Below are positions 1 to 6,540 of a DNA stretch of 17,446 nt, piece by piece. This DNA comes from Sulfurimonas sp. Lineage in GTDB: Bacteria; Campylobacterota; Campylobacteria; Campylobacterales; Sulfurimonadaceae. The DNA is taken from positions 1-17,446 of the forward strand of contig JAFLJV010000040.1 of assembly GCA_022712845.1 (NCBI GenBank). Direction: 5' to 3'. Below the pieces are notes generated by a model. It was not told the origin of the DNA and did not search any database. It saw only the letters and a list, made by a program, of their open reading frames with translations. Numbering within the stretch: the first letter of the stretch is position 1; each line of letters starts with the position of its first letter. Both the position numbers and the translations under genes were made by a program.

Positions 1-27
1 ACCAGCTGCTAAAATCATTGCTTTCAT
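1..27 (-). CDS. murU: MurU-like sugar-1-phosphate nucleotidyltransferase, N-terminal fragment (runs off window)
   Basis: Only the first nine codons are inside the window, reading MKAMILAAG from an ATG at 27-25. This is the start of the Rossmann-type nucleotidyltransferase fold, where the LAAG stretch begins the NTP-binding loop. MKAMILAAG is typical of MurU (MurNAc-1-phosphate uridylyltransferase), whereas glucose-1-phosphate thymidylyltransferases usually start MKGIILAGG. The identification is supported by context: amgK, whose product is the MurU substrate, and anmK lie on the same strand about 1.6 kb away. MurU would convert MurNAc-1-P and UTP to UDP-MurNAc in the cytoplasm. No clear ribosome binding site is visible before the ATG. 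Another sugar nucleotidyltransferase of the same superfamily cannot be excluded from nine residues. Confidence 0.6.
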
Positions 28-35
28 CAGTTGAG

Positions 36-41
36 TATAAC
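36..41 (+). promoter_or_regulatory. possible -10 element for the desulforubrerythrin gene
   Basis: TATAAC lies about 80 bases upstream of the rubrerythrin start, just outside the 5' end of the divergent murU-like gene. No TTGACA-like -35 is present at the right distance, and no extended TGN is seen. This is the best match in a short AT-rich interval and is weakly supported. Confidence 0.25.
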
Positions 42-77
42 TAAATCTGAAATAGATAAAGATAAAGTAAGCTTTTA

Positions 78-113
78 AGGAGTAGAATGGGTTAAATAAA
101 ATTAAATAAAGGG
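78..113 (+). promoter_or_regulatory. translation initiation region with two Shine-Dalgarno sites, a two-codon ORF and a tandem repeat
   Basis: AAGGAG (77-82) is followed after four bases by ATG GGT TAA (87-95), a complete two-codon reading frame. Next come two copies of TTAAATAAA (92-100 and 102-110). AAAGGG at 108-113 then lies six bases before the rubrerythrin ATG at 120 and is the likely functional ribosome binding site. The stronger SD sequence therefore belongs to the mini-ORF, not to the gene. Confidence 0.4.
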
Positions 114-119
114 TAATGC

Positions 120-779
120 ATGAGACAGTATGAAACATATAGATGTAACCATTGTGGTAATATCGTTGAGCTACAGGCAGTTGGTGGAGGAACTTTAATT
201 TGTTGTGGAGCAGATATGGAGATGACTACTGAAAATTTAACAGTTGTAAATCTTTTAAAAGCATTTGCTGGAGAATCACAAGCAAGAAACAAATATGAAT
301 ATTTTGCAAAAGTAGCTAGAAAAGAGGGTTATAGAGATATTTGTGATCATTTTCAAAGAGCGGCTGATAATGAAAAGGTACATGCAAAACTTGAGTTAGC
401 ACTTAGTAATAGAATGAGTTCTAACTCTGATGTAAGCTTTGGAGATACAAAACAAAATCTTCAAGCAGCAATAGATGGTGAAAATTATGAAAGCACTACT
501 ATGTATCCAGATTTTGCAAAAATTGCAAAAGAAGAAGGCTATAATGAAGCAGCAAAACTTTTTAAAGGGATAGGAAAGATAGAAATTGAACATGAAAAAA
601 TGTTTCAAATGCTTTTAGATAGACTTAATGCTGATGCAGAGTTTATAAGTGAAAATGAAGATGAAGCTTGGATTTGTGAAGTTTGTGGACATATCCATTA
701 TGGTAAAAAAGCATTAAAAGTTTGTCCTGTTTGTAAACATCCAGAAGCGTTTCAATCGAGATTAAATTCTCAGAAGTGA
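120..779 (+). CDS. rrc: desulforubrerythrin (Rrc-type peroxide-reducing non-haem iron protein)
   Basis: This 219-residue cytoplasmic protein has three parts. An N-terminal desulforedoxin-like domain carries Cys9, Cys12 and the CysCys pair 28-29. A central rubrerythrin four-helix diiron domain (about 40-170) shows Glu52, Glu85, Glu121, Glu124, Glu155 and His158 in the expected GES, NEKVH, GENYE and ExxH contexts. A C-terminal rubredoxin-like domain has CxxC pairs at 186/189 and 202/205. This three-domain order is that of C. jejuni Rrc (Cj0012c, about 215 residues), an NAD(P)H-linked peroxide reductase used against oxidative stress. The start at 120 follows AAAGGG with a six-base spacer. The gene is convergent with the radical SAM gene, and its TGA abuts that gene's stop with no base between. 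It interrupts the strand of the recycling cluster. Peroxide-responsive regulation is likely, but I could not identify an operator. Confidence 0.9.
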   Translation: MRQYETYRCNHCGNIVELQAVGGGTLICCGADMEMTTENLTVVNLLKAFAGESQARNKYEYFAKVARKEGYRDICDHFQRAADNEKVHAKLELALSNRMSSNSDVSFGDTKQNLQAAIDGENYESTTMYPDFAKIAKEEGYNEAAKLFKGIGKIEIEHEKMFQMLLDRLNADAEFISENEDEAWICEVCGHIHYGKKALKVCPVCKHPEAFQSRLNSQK

Positions 780-1658
780 TTAAAATCCTCTAAACTCATT
801 AGGTACAAAAGCAGTTTTACCAATAAGAAGAGCTTGTTCTACCTCCCCAACAAGTCTACTTTTATCTTTTGGTAAAATCCCTGCTAAGTGAAGAGCATTT
901 GAAGCGTGGTTTGATCTAAAAATAACTTTGTTACTAGGATTTAGTAATTCTAAAAAGTTTTTTTGTTCATGAAGTATTTCATAGTCATTAAGCATATTAA
1001 AGTCATGAAAGTGCTTATAAAAATTCTCTTTTGCATCTTCTTCTAAACCTAGTTGCAAAGTTGACAGATAATTTACTTTTGTACTGTTTATAACTTTTGC
1101 ACTCTCTTTAACATGCAGGTTTGAGTATTTGTTACCACCTATACCTAAAATAACTGTTGCAGAAATTTTCATACCAGCCTCGTGAGCTAAATTAAGTGAG
1201 CTTATTATCTCACTTTGATTCACTCCTTTAGTAATCTTTTTTAAAAGAATATCACTACCTGTTTCTATGCCGTAGTAAATTAAATTTAGTTTATTCTCAA
1301 CTAAAACCTCTAGTTCCTTTTTTGATTTATTTAGGATATTTTGAGTAGAGGCATAGAGAGATACTCTTCTAAGTTTTATAAATGATTTTTGTAGCTGTTT
1401 TAGTATAGTTAACAACTGTTCATTTTTTAATGAAAGTGCGTCACCATCGGCTAAAAATACTTTAGTTGTATCTGGATAAGATAGAGCAAGAGATTTTATA
1501 TCTTTTTGTATATCTTCTATACTTCTCACTCGATAACTCTTAGTTTTATACATTGAGCAGAAGCTACAGTTGTTGTAACTACATCCAAGTGAGACTTGAA
1601 TAATAATGTTGTTAGCTTCTGATGGTGGTCTAAATAGTGGGTATGAATACTCTAACAT
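780..1658 (-). CDS. radical SAM protein of unknown function (COG1032-like)
   Basis: The product has 292 residues. After a short PPSEA segment (11-15) it carries the iron-sulfur/SAM motif with Cys26, Cys31 and Cys34. The spacing is CX4CX2C with a following MYK, a variant common in the PPSEA-type radical SAM group and not the canonical CX3CX2C. GIETGSD (about 136-142) and VILGIGG fit the strands of a radical SAM TIM barrel that binds SAM. No B12-binding domain and no SPASM-type extra cysteine cluster is seen. The ATG overlaps the amgK stop by seven bases, so the gene is translationally linked to the cell-wall recycling genes and is the last gene of that run. Its substrate is unknown. Placement after amgK suggests a link to amino-sugar metabolism, but this could be coincidence. 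Confidence 0.8.
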   Translation of the reverse strand: MLEYSYPLFRPPSEANNIIIQVSLGCSYNNCSFCSMYKTKSYRVRSIEDIQKDIKSLALSYPDTTKVFLADGDALSLKNEQLLTILKQLQKSFIKLRRVSLYASTQNILNKSKKELEVLVENKLNLIYYGIETGSDILLKKITKGVNQSEIISSLNLAHEAGMKISATVILGIGGNKYSNLHVKESAKVINSTKVNYLSTLQLGLEEDAKENFYKHFHDFNMLNDYEILHEQKNFLELLNPSNKVIFRSNHASNALHLAGILPKDKSRLVGEVEQALLIGKTAFVPNEFRGF

Positions 1659-2593
1659 TTTGCTTTTAAAAACTCTGCTAACTCTTTTGTTTCATCGTAT
1701 CTGCTAGCAGTATCAATAACATACTTTAGTGTAAGAGGTATGTCCTTTAAGTAGCCTTCTTTTTTGTCACGGATATAAAGACGAGAAAATATTCCAAGTA
1801 CTTTTATATGTCTTTGTAAACCCATAAAGTCAAACCATTTTATAAATGTTTTATCATCAATATCAATAGACTTTTTATCACGAAATAATAAAGCAAGAAA
1901 TTCTATACCTTCTCTTTCATATGAGATATAACAATCTTTTAAAAGTGAGACTAAATCATAAGTAACTGCCCCACTCATAGCATCTTGATAATCAATTACA
2001 CCAATTTCATCGTCTTTAGTAATCATAATATTTCGTGAGTGAAAATCACGATGAACAAAAGTGTTTTGAGGTTGTTCAAGAACTATATCAGATATAGTAT
2101 TAAGTGTGTTTTTAATGAGTTTTTTTTCAGATTCACTTAGGGTGATATCTAATTTTTTCTCTAAATACCAATCTTTCATCAAGTCCATTTCAGAATGTAA
2201 AAACACTTTATTATATACAGGAAGATTTGAAGTGTCAGCTTTTTGCATATCTAAAATACACTCAATAGCTTTTGTATACATAGTTTTATAATTAATATTA
2301 TTTAATATATCAAGATAGTGAGTATTTCCAAAATCTTTAATAATTAAAAAACCATCTTTTAAATTTTGCTCTAAAATTTGAGGGGCATTTACTTCTACAT
2401 CTAAAAGCTTTTTAGTTACATTTAAAAAAGGGGTTAATGATTCTTTTTCTAAAGATGAATCCATAAGTAAAATAGTTTTGTTATCATCACTTGTAAGTCT
2501 ATAGTACTGTCTAAAACTAGCATCAGCAGATGCAATCTCTAAGGAATAATTTTTATAGGGAGTAGTTTGTAACCATTTTTTTATTTTATTCAT
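1652..2593 (-). CDS. amgK: N-acetylmuramate/N-acetylglucosamine kinase AmgK (phosphotransferase family)
   Basis: The product has 313 residues and the aminoglycoside-phosphotransferase/choline-kinase fold. The N-lobe signature ADASFRQYYRL (residues 23-33) is typical of the AmgK group. The catalytic HRDFHSRN loop is at 181-188 (Asp183 as catalytic base, Asn188 for metal), and the metal-binding Asp201 is in VIDYQDAM. AmgK phosphorylates the anomeric hydroxyl of MurNAc (or GlcNAc) to give the 1-phosphate for MurU, bypassing de novo UDP-MurNAc synthesis. I chose the ATG at 2593. It overlaps the anmK stop by eight bases (ATGAATAA) and gives the expected N-terminus, whereas the longer reading starts at GTG 2626 deep inside anmK. 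The neighbour anmK and the nearby MurU start make AmgK more likely than an unrelated APH-type kinase. Nothing looks broken. Confidence 0.85.
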   Translation of the reverse strand: MNKIKKWLQTTPYKNYSLEIASADASFRQYYRLTSDDNKTILLMDSSLEKESLTPFLNVTKKLLDVEVNAPQILEQNLKDGFLIIKDFGNTHYLDILNNINYKTMYTKAIECILDMQKADTSNLPVYNKVFLHSEMDLMKDWYLEKKLDITLSESEKKLIKNTLNTISDIVLEQPQNTFVHRDFHSRNIMITKDDEIGVIDYQDAMSGAVTYDLVSLLKDCYISYEREGIEFLALLFRDKKSIDIDDKTFIKWFDFMGLQRHIKVLGIFSRLYIRDKKEGYLKDIPLTLKYVIDTASRYDETKELAEFLKAKC

Positions 2594-3671
2594 ATAAAGC
2601 ACCAAGTACAGTGTTTTTTGAAGCACCTGTAATTGATGATAATTTCACTTTTTGTTTATGAACTCTTTTATAAGCAAGCCATGCAAAAGCCATAGCTTCC
2701 ATGTATTGGCTACTGATTCCACATTCATCACTTGAGACAACATCTATTTTTTTTAGGTTTGCTTTTAACCTTTTCATAAGTTGTGTGTTTTTAAGACCAC
2801 CACCACATACTATAAGTAAGTCTATTCCTGCCTTTTTAACCTCATTTGCTATAGATACTGCAGTTAATTCTAATAATGTTGCCTGAATATCTTTTGCCTT
2901 TATGGATATAAAATCTTTTAAAATTTTTTGAAGCCAGTTTTCATTAAAATATTCTCGACCTGTGCTTTTTGGAGGATTTTTTAAAAAATATTTATCACTA
3001 AGAAGTCTATTCAATAATTTTTGATTAACATCTCCAAGTCTTGCCCAGTTACCACTTTTATCAAAAGAAAGATTTTTTTTATAAGAGATCCAGTAGTCTA
3101 TAAGAATATTTCCACAGCCAGTATCATAACCTGTTGGTTTTTCCCCTAGTACACTAAGGTTAGCCATGCCACCAATATTTACAACCCCTATATTGCCTTT
3201 AAGTCGAGAAAATATATATTGATGAAAAGCTGGGGCAAAAGGTGCACCTTGACCACTAAGTGCTATGTCTTTTTGTCTAAAATCACTAACAACACTAACT
3301 CCTGTTAGTGCTGCTACAGCACTTGCATTTCCAATTTGCATAGAAAAGGGATATCTACTATTTGGTTCATGCCATATTGTTTGACCATGCAGTCCAATAG
3401 CTTTGATTGTTCTTTTATTTATTTTTTTTTCTATTATAAATGTATTGATTGCTTGTGCAAAAAGATGCCCTAATTTAGTATCTAATCTACCAATTTTTTT
3501 TAAAGTTGTTTTACCATCTATAGTAGTTAGTATATCTTTTTTTAATTTTTTATCAAAAGAGTATGAATCAGAATGTAAAAGTTCAAAACTATCATTTTTA
3601 ATTTCACAAAGAGCTATATCAATCCCATCAAGACTTGTTCCAGACATTACGCCAATATATAATTCATCCAT
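2586..3671 (-). CDS. anmK: anhydro-N-acetylmuramic acid kinase
   Basis: The product has 361 residues, close to the usual length of AnmK. The ATP-binding signature GVMSGTSLDGID is at 7-18. Asp183 in GYDTGCGN matches the catalytic Asp182 of the E. coli enzyme, and a CGGGLKN segment near residue 290 fits the second phosphate loop. AnmK opens the 1,6-anhydro ring of anhydroMurNAc while phosphorylating it, giving MurNAc-6-phosphate in the cytoplasm. It starts five bases after the SNase-fold gene ends and overlaps amgK, so it sits in the middle of a tightly packed run. The usual next steps are MurQ etherase, or MupP phosphatase followed by AmgK. The presence of AmgK points to the second route, but MupP is not in this window. 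A run of nine A (complement of 3422-3430) encodes part of a lysine-rich stretch. Confidence 0.95.
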   Translation of the reverse strand: MDELYIGVMSGTSLDGIDIALCEIKNDSFELLHSDSYSFDKKLKKDILTTIDGKTTLKKIGRLDTKLGHLFAQAINTFIIEKKINKRTIKAIGLHGQTIWHEPNSRYPFSMQIGNASAVAALTGVSVVSDFRQKDIALSGQGAPFAPAFHQYIFSRLKGNIGVVNIGGMANLSVLGEKPTGYDTGCGNILIDYWISYKKNLSFDKSGNWARLGDVNQKLLNRLLSDKYFLKNPPKSTGREYFNENWLQKILKDFISIKAKDIQATLLELTAVSIANEVKKAGIDLLIVCGGGLKNTQLMKRLKANLKKIDVVSSDECGISSQYMEAMAFAWLAYKRVHKQKVKLSSITGASKNTVLGALYE

Positions 3672-3676
3672 TTTGA

Positions 3677-4252
3677 TTACTTTGAATGGTAGTCAGGGTT
3701 TGATATTTCATTATGATTATTTTTTATTTCATCTAAACACTTAATAGCTTCACCCTGTTTTGAGATATTTCCCCAAAGACCATTGTTTTTATTTTTTGCA
3801 TGTACTAGAAGACTATTGAAGTTTTGTTCATCTTGTCGTTTTTCAAACTCTTTCCATAAAACTGCATAGCCATCAATTAGCATCTGTTCGCTATAGGTTA
3901 TTCCATTTCCTAGTGCAACTTCACAGATCTGTTCATTTGCATTAGTATCATTGATACTATAACTGTAAGTTTTTCCTATTTGCAGTATTTTTTTTGCATT
4001 TTTTGTAGCACTATTTCCTGCGTTTAGCATCTCTGCAAGAGAGATATCTTTGCATGTTTGAACATCTTTTTGAAGTTTATAATTGAAAGTGCTTTCAGGT
4101 GCGTCTATGTATGCCATTTTACATCTGTTGATTTTACCTTCTGTTTTAAAATGCAAAGTATCACCATCTATAATCTCAACTAAAACACCTTCTTTTGCTT
4201 GAGTTGTTGAGGCTATGATAAATATTACCATTAAATATATTATTTTTTTCAT
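3677..4252 (-). CDS. periplasmic thermonuclease-fold (SNase-like) protein with altered catalytic residues
   Basis: The product has 191 residues. A signal peptide covers about 1-19, with probable cleavage after TQA. The SNase fold is shown by IIDGDT (27-32, metal Asp29 and Asp31), YIDAPE (48-53, Asp50 and Glu53) and the terminal GLWG (158-161). By gapless alignment, staphylococcal nuclease Arg35 corresponds to Lys45 and Arg87 to Gln108, so both catalytic arginines are replaced although the metal ligands remain. Activity may therefore be weak or different. Arg43 lies two positions away and could partly compensate. Cysteines at 44, 67, 110 and 172 could form disulfides in the periplasm. Its ATG shares one base with the stop of the upstream VanY-like gene (TAATG), so translation is coupled. 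Why such a protein lies in a cell-wall recycling operon is unclear. It may scavenge nucleic acid or bind another polymer. Confidence 0.8.
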   Translation of the reverse strand: MKKIIYLMVIFIIASTTQAKEGVLVEIIDGDTLHFKTEGKINRCKMAYIDAPESTFNYKLQKDVQTCKDISLAEMLNAGNSATKNAKKILQIGKTYSYSINDTNANEQICEVALGNGITYSEQMLIDGYAVLWKEFEKRQDEQNFNSLLVHAKNKNNGLWGNISKQGEAIKCLDEIKNNHNEISNPDYHSK

Positions 4253-4995
4253 TAGATTATCTTTACATGCCAGGGTTCAAATCTAACCCCGTCTGAATTA
4301 TTAGGACTATATCTAATACTAACATAGTCTAGTTTTCTCATCTCTTTAAATTCTTGTGTTTTTGCAAAATCAGCTGTAAAATTTCTACTACCTAACCCAA
4401 GTTTACCAACATCAAAATCACCTATAGTGTGAAAAGAGTATGCTGGCGGAGCTATATCTCTTGATGTTTGTGTTAGATTACCATTAAGTCTTTTTAGTTT
4501 AGAACAGTAAAGACTTAGTTGCTTCATGACATTTCTTACACCAGAAGTAAGGTAAAGAGTATCACCTATATCGCCAATAATTCTTGCATAATCTTGTGTT
4601 GGAGTACCTTTATAAATATAATGCCCAGTGCGAGGAATTTTTGCAACATGTTTTTTAGAAATTTTGTTGTTTATATCATAACAAGTTCTCTCCCCGTAAA
4701 ATCCATATTTTGCAGGATTATCAGAAAAAAATCTGTCAATAAGTGCAATTTCCTTTGTGTCAAATACCCCAATATGTCGGTTTATTTTCGCTATTTTTAA
4801 AGAATCATCATATGAGATTAAATTAAAGTTTCCAAAGCCGACATGTCTTCTTAGCTTTGTTAGTTTGGTATCTAAAGAGAGTAGTGTTGAGTATTCATCA
4901 GCTGTTAAAAACTTATCTGTATTGTACAGAGCGGTAGCATTTAAAGAAGTTGCTGTAAGCACTGATGAGTAAAGTAAAAAATCTCGTCTTGTCAT
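4252..4995 (-). CDS. exported VanY/M15-like zinc D,D- or L,D-carboxypeptidase
   Basis: The N-terminus MTRRDFLLYSS, followed by a hydrophobic stretch, is a likely twin-arginine signal, so the enzyme would act in the periplasm. Counting from the upstream ATG at 5016, the C-terminal region shows SFHTIGDFD (His196, Asp202) and FEPWH (Glu247, His250). These fit the zinc and catalytic residues of M15 peptidases (SxHxxGxAxD and EPWH). The His-to-Asp distance is six residues and not the common seven, so the exact zinc ligand is uncertain. I chose ATG 4995 because it begins directly at the Tat motif and leaves a normal leader after the TATAAT at 5028-5033. Starting at 5016 would add seven residues and leave almost no leader. 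The likely role is trimming stem peptides from peptidoglycan fragments, in line with the neighbouring nagZ, anmK and amgK. Confidence 0.75.
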   Translation of the reverse strand: MTRRDFLLYSSVLTATSLNATALYNTDKFLTADEYSTLLSLDTKLTKLRRHVGFGNFNLISYDDSLKIAKINRHIGVFDTKEIALIDRFFSDNPAKYGFYGERTCYDINNKISKKHVAKIPRTGHYIYKGTPTQDYARIIGDIGDTLYLTSGVRNVMKQLSLYCSKLKRLNGNLTQTSRDIAPPAYSFHTIGDFDVGKLGLGSRNFTADFAKTQEFKEMRKLDYVSIRYSPNNSDGVRFEPWHVKII

Positions 4996-5023
4996 AAGTA
5001 AATCTTTTTTTATCATTTATTGC

Positions 5024-5038
5024 ATTGATTATATCAAT
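5024..5038 (-). promoter_or_regulatory. -10 element TATAAT inside a hyphenated palindrome, upstream of the VanY-like gene
   Basis: A perfect TATAAT on the minus strand (5028-5033) lies in the only gap (about 50-75 bases) within the nagZ-to-radical-SAM run. It is embedded in the palindrome ATTGAT-TAT-ATCAAT. An internal promoter here would let the peptidase, nuclease, anmK and amgK genes be expressed without nagZ and the symporter. The palindrome could be an operator. Confidence 0.45.
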
Positions 5039-5070
5039 ATTTTGTGATTATTACTATTAAGAGTCTAAAA

Positions 5071-6540
5071 TTAAGTATTATTTTTACCAGTTTGCATAAT
5101 TAAAAAAGCTACTGCTGTACCAATGACTATTTGCCATGAAAAACCAATACTAATGTTAAAAGTATAAGGTTGTAGAGCTAAAACTGTTATAAAACCACCA
5201 ATAAGTGAGTATAAAACTGTAGTTGTATTTCCTCGATTTGTAAAAATTGCTGAGAAATAAACACCTAATAATCCCGTGTATGCAAACGCCATAATACCAA
5301 GAGCAAAACTAAGCAATGAGAGATCACTATAACGTTGCCAAAAGTAACTAATCATAGCCATAATACAAAGAGCTACAGCAAAAAATAGTACCGCGAATCT
5401 GGAAGCTTTTATAAAGTGAGTATCATCAACATTGCCCTGTTTTAATTTGTATGGTTTATAAAGGTCTTCAATTGCTACAGATGCCATAGCACCAAGAACT
5501 GAGTTTGTGCTTGATAGTGCTGCTGCAATTGCTCCTACTGTAACTAAACCTCGTAGTCCCTCTGGCATCTCATTTAAAATATAGTACATAAATATAGTGA
5601 TGTTTTCTCCACTAAAACTTTGAGTTATATCACTTTGAAGATAAAAAAGAAAAAGAAATGCACCGATAGTTAAAAAAAGAAGGACAACAGGTATAGTTAG
5701 GATAATTGAAAAAATTAGAGATTTTGCAGCTTCTGTTTTATTTTTACAAGTGAGAACTCTTTGTGTCATATCTTGATCAAGACCAAAAGCAGCTATGTTA
5801 AGAAGTAACCAACCACTCAAAAGACCAATAAGACTAAATTTACCATCTATAGAGGTGTCAATAAATTTTAATTTATTATGCTCTTGCAGAGTACTTAAAA
5901 TATCAATATTTTCTAAAGAATAATAAAGAAAAATTAGTACTGCAATACCAGCTCCTATATAAGTGACAGCTTGAATAGTATCACTCAAAATAACAGAACG
6001 AACACCACCGAAATAGGTATAAGACAGAGCTCCAAATATTAAGATAAATATAGATATAACCATATGTAAGAATGTTATATCACTAAAGAGTATCATAGAA
6101 ATTGCTAATGCCCCGATGTAGAGTCTTGCCCCACTTGCAAGTATACGACCAATTAAAAACATTACACCAGCTTGCTTTTTAGCACTCTCTCCATATCTTA
6201 CTTCTAAGAGTTCATATACTGTAACTGCTTTCATCTCATAAAATTTTGGAATAAGAACAAAAGCTACAAAAATAACAGCAAGTAAAGCCGAGAAGTAGAA
6301 ACCTATAAATGTAAAATCATGAGCATAAGAAAATTCTGGAGCACCTAAAAATGTAGCAGCTGATTGGGAAGTGGCAAGAACAGAGATAGCAACAGCAAAC
6401 ATTGGCATTTTATTTGAGCCTGTAAAGTATTCTCTTGAAGAGTTGACTTTATTGCGACTTAAGATTATGGAAGATAGAGCTAAAACTAAAAAATAACCTA
6501 TAAATACAATCCAATCAACAGTTGAAAAAGCACTTTGCAT
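5071..6540 (-). CDS. sodium:solute symporter (SSS family), candidate importer of peptidoglycan amino sugars
   Basis: The product has 489 residues with about thirteen hydrophobic segments. Family signatures are present: GGVRSVILSDTIQ (178-190), LDQDMTQRVLTCKN (254-267) and AALSSTNSVLGAM (340-352) followed by EDLY. Ser343/Ser344 in the last segment correspond to the Na2-site Ser pair of vSGLT. The protein sits in the inner membrane and couples solute uptake to sodium. Its ATG shares one base with the nagZ stop (TAATG), so the two are made together. NagZ is predicted to be periplasmic here and AnmK/AmgK are cytoplasmic, so an importer for anhydroMurNAc, MurNAc or GlcNAc is needed. No AmpG or PTS gene is visible in the window, and this symporter fits the role. 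The substrate is inferred from context; SSS members also carry sugars, sialic acid, proline and carboxylates. Confidence 0.85.
   Translation of the reverse strand: MQSAFSTVDWIVFIGYFLVLALSSIILSRNKVNSSREYFTGSNKMPMFAVAISVLATSQSAATFLGAPEFSYAHDFTFIGFYFSALLAVIFVAFVLIPKFYEMKAVTVYELLEVRYGESAKKQAGVMFLIGRILASGARLYIGALAISMILFSDITFLHMVISIFILIFGALSYTYFGGVRSVILSDTIQAVTYIGAGIAVLIFLYYSLENIDILSTLQEHNKLKFIDTSIDGKFSLIGLLSGWLLLNIAAFGLDQDMTQRVLTCKNKTEAAKSLIFSIILTIPVVLLFLTIGAFLFLFYLQSDITQSFSGENITIFMYYILNEMPEGLRGLVTVGAIAAALSSTNSVLGAMASVAIEDLYKPYKLKQGNVDDTHFIKASRFAVLFFAVALCIMAMISYFWQRYSDLSLLSFALGIMAFAYTGLLGVYFSAIFTNRGNTTTVLYSLIGGFITVLALQPYTFNISIGFSWQIVIGTAVAFLIMQTGKNNT

Noticed and set aside
2594..2626. Earlier GTG start for amgK
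   Set aside because: It adds eleven hydrophobic residues not expected in AmgK and lies inside anmK. The ATG at 2593 gives the usual N-terminus and a normal short overlap.
3422..3430. Nine-base A/T run in anmK as a phase-variation tract
   Set aside because: The frame is intact and similar A/T runs are common in this AT-rich sequence. Campylobacter-type phase variation normally uses G/C tracts.
5024..5038. FNR/CRP-like box TTGAT-N-ATCAA
   Set aside because: The spacer is three bases and not the four of the FNR/CRP consensus, and it overlaps a -10. It is kept only as a generic palindrome.
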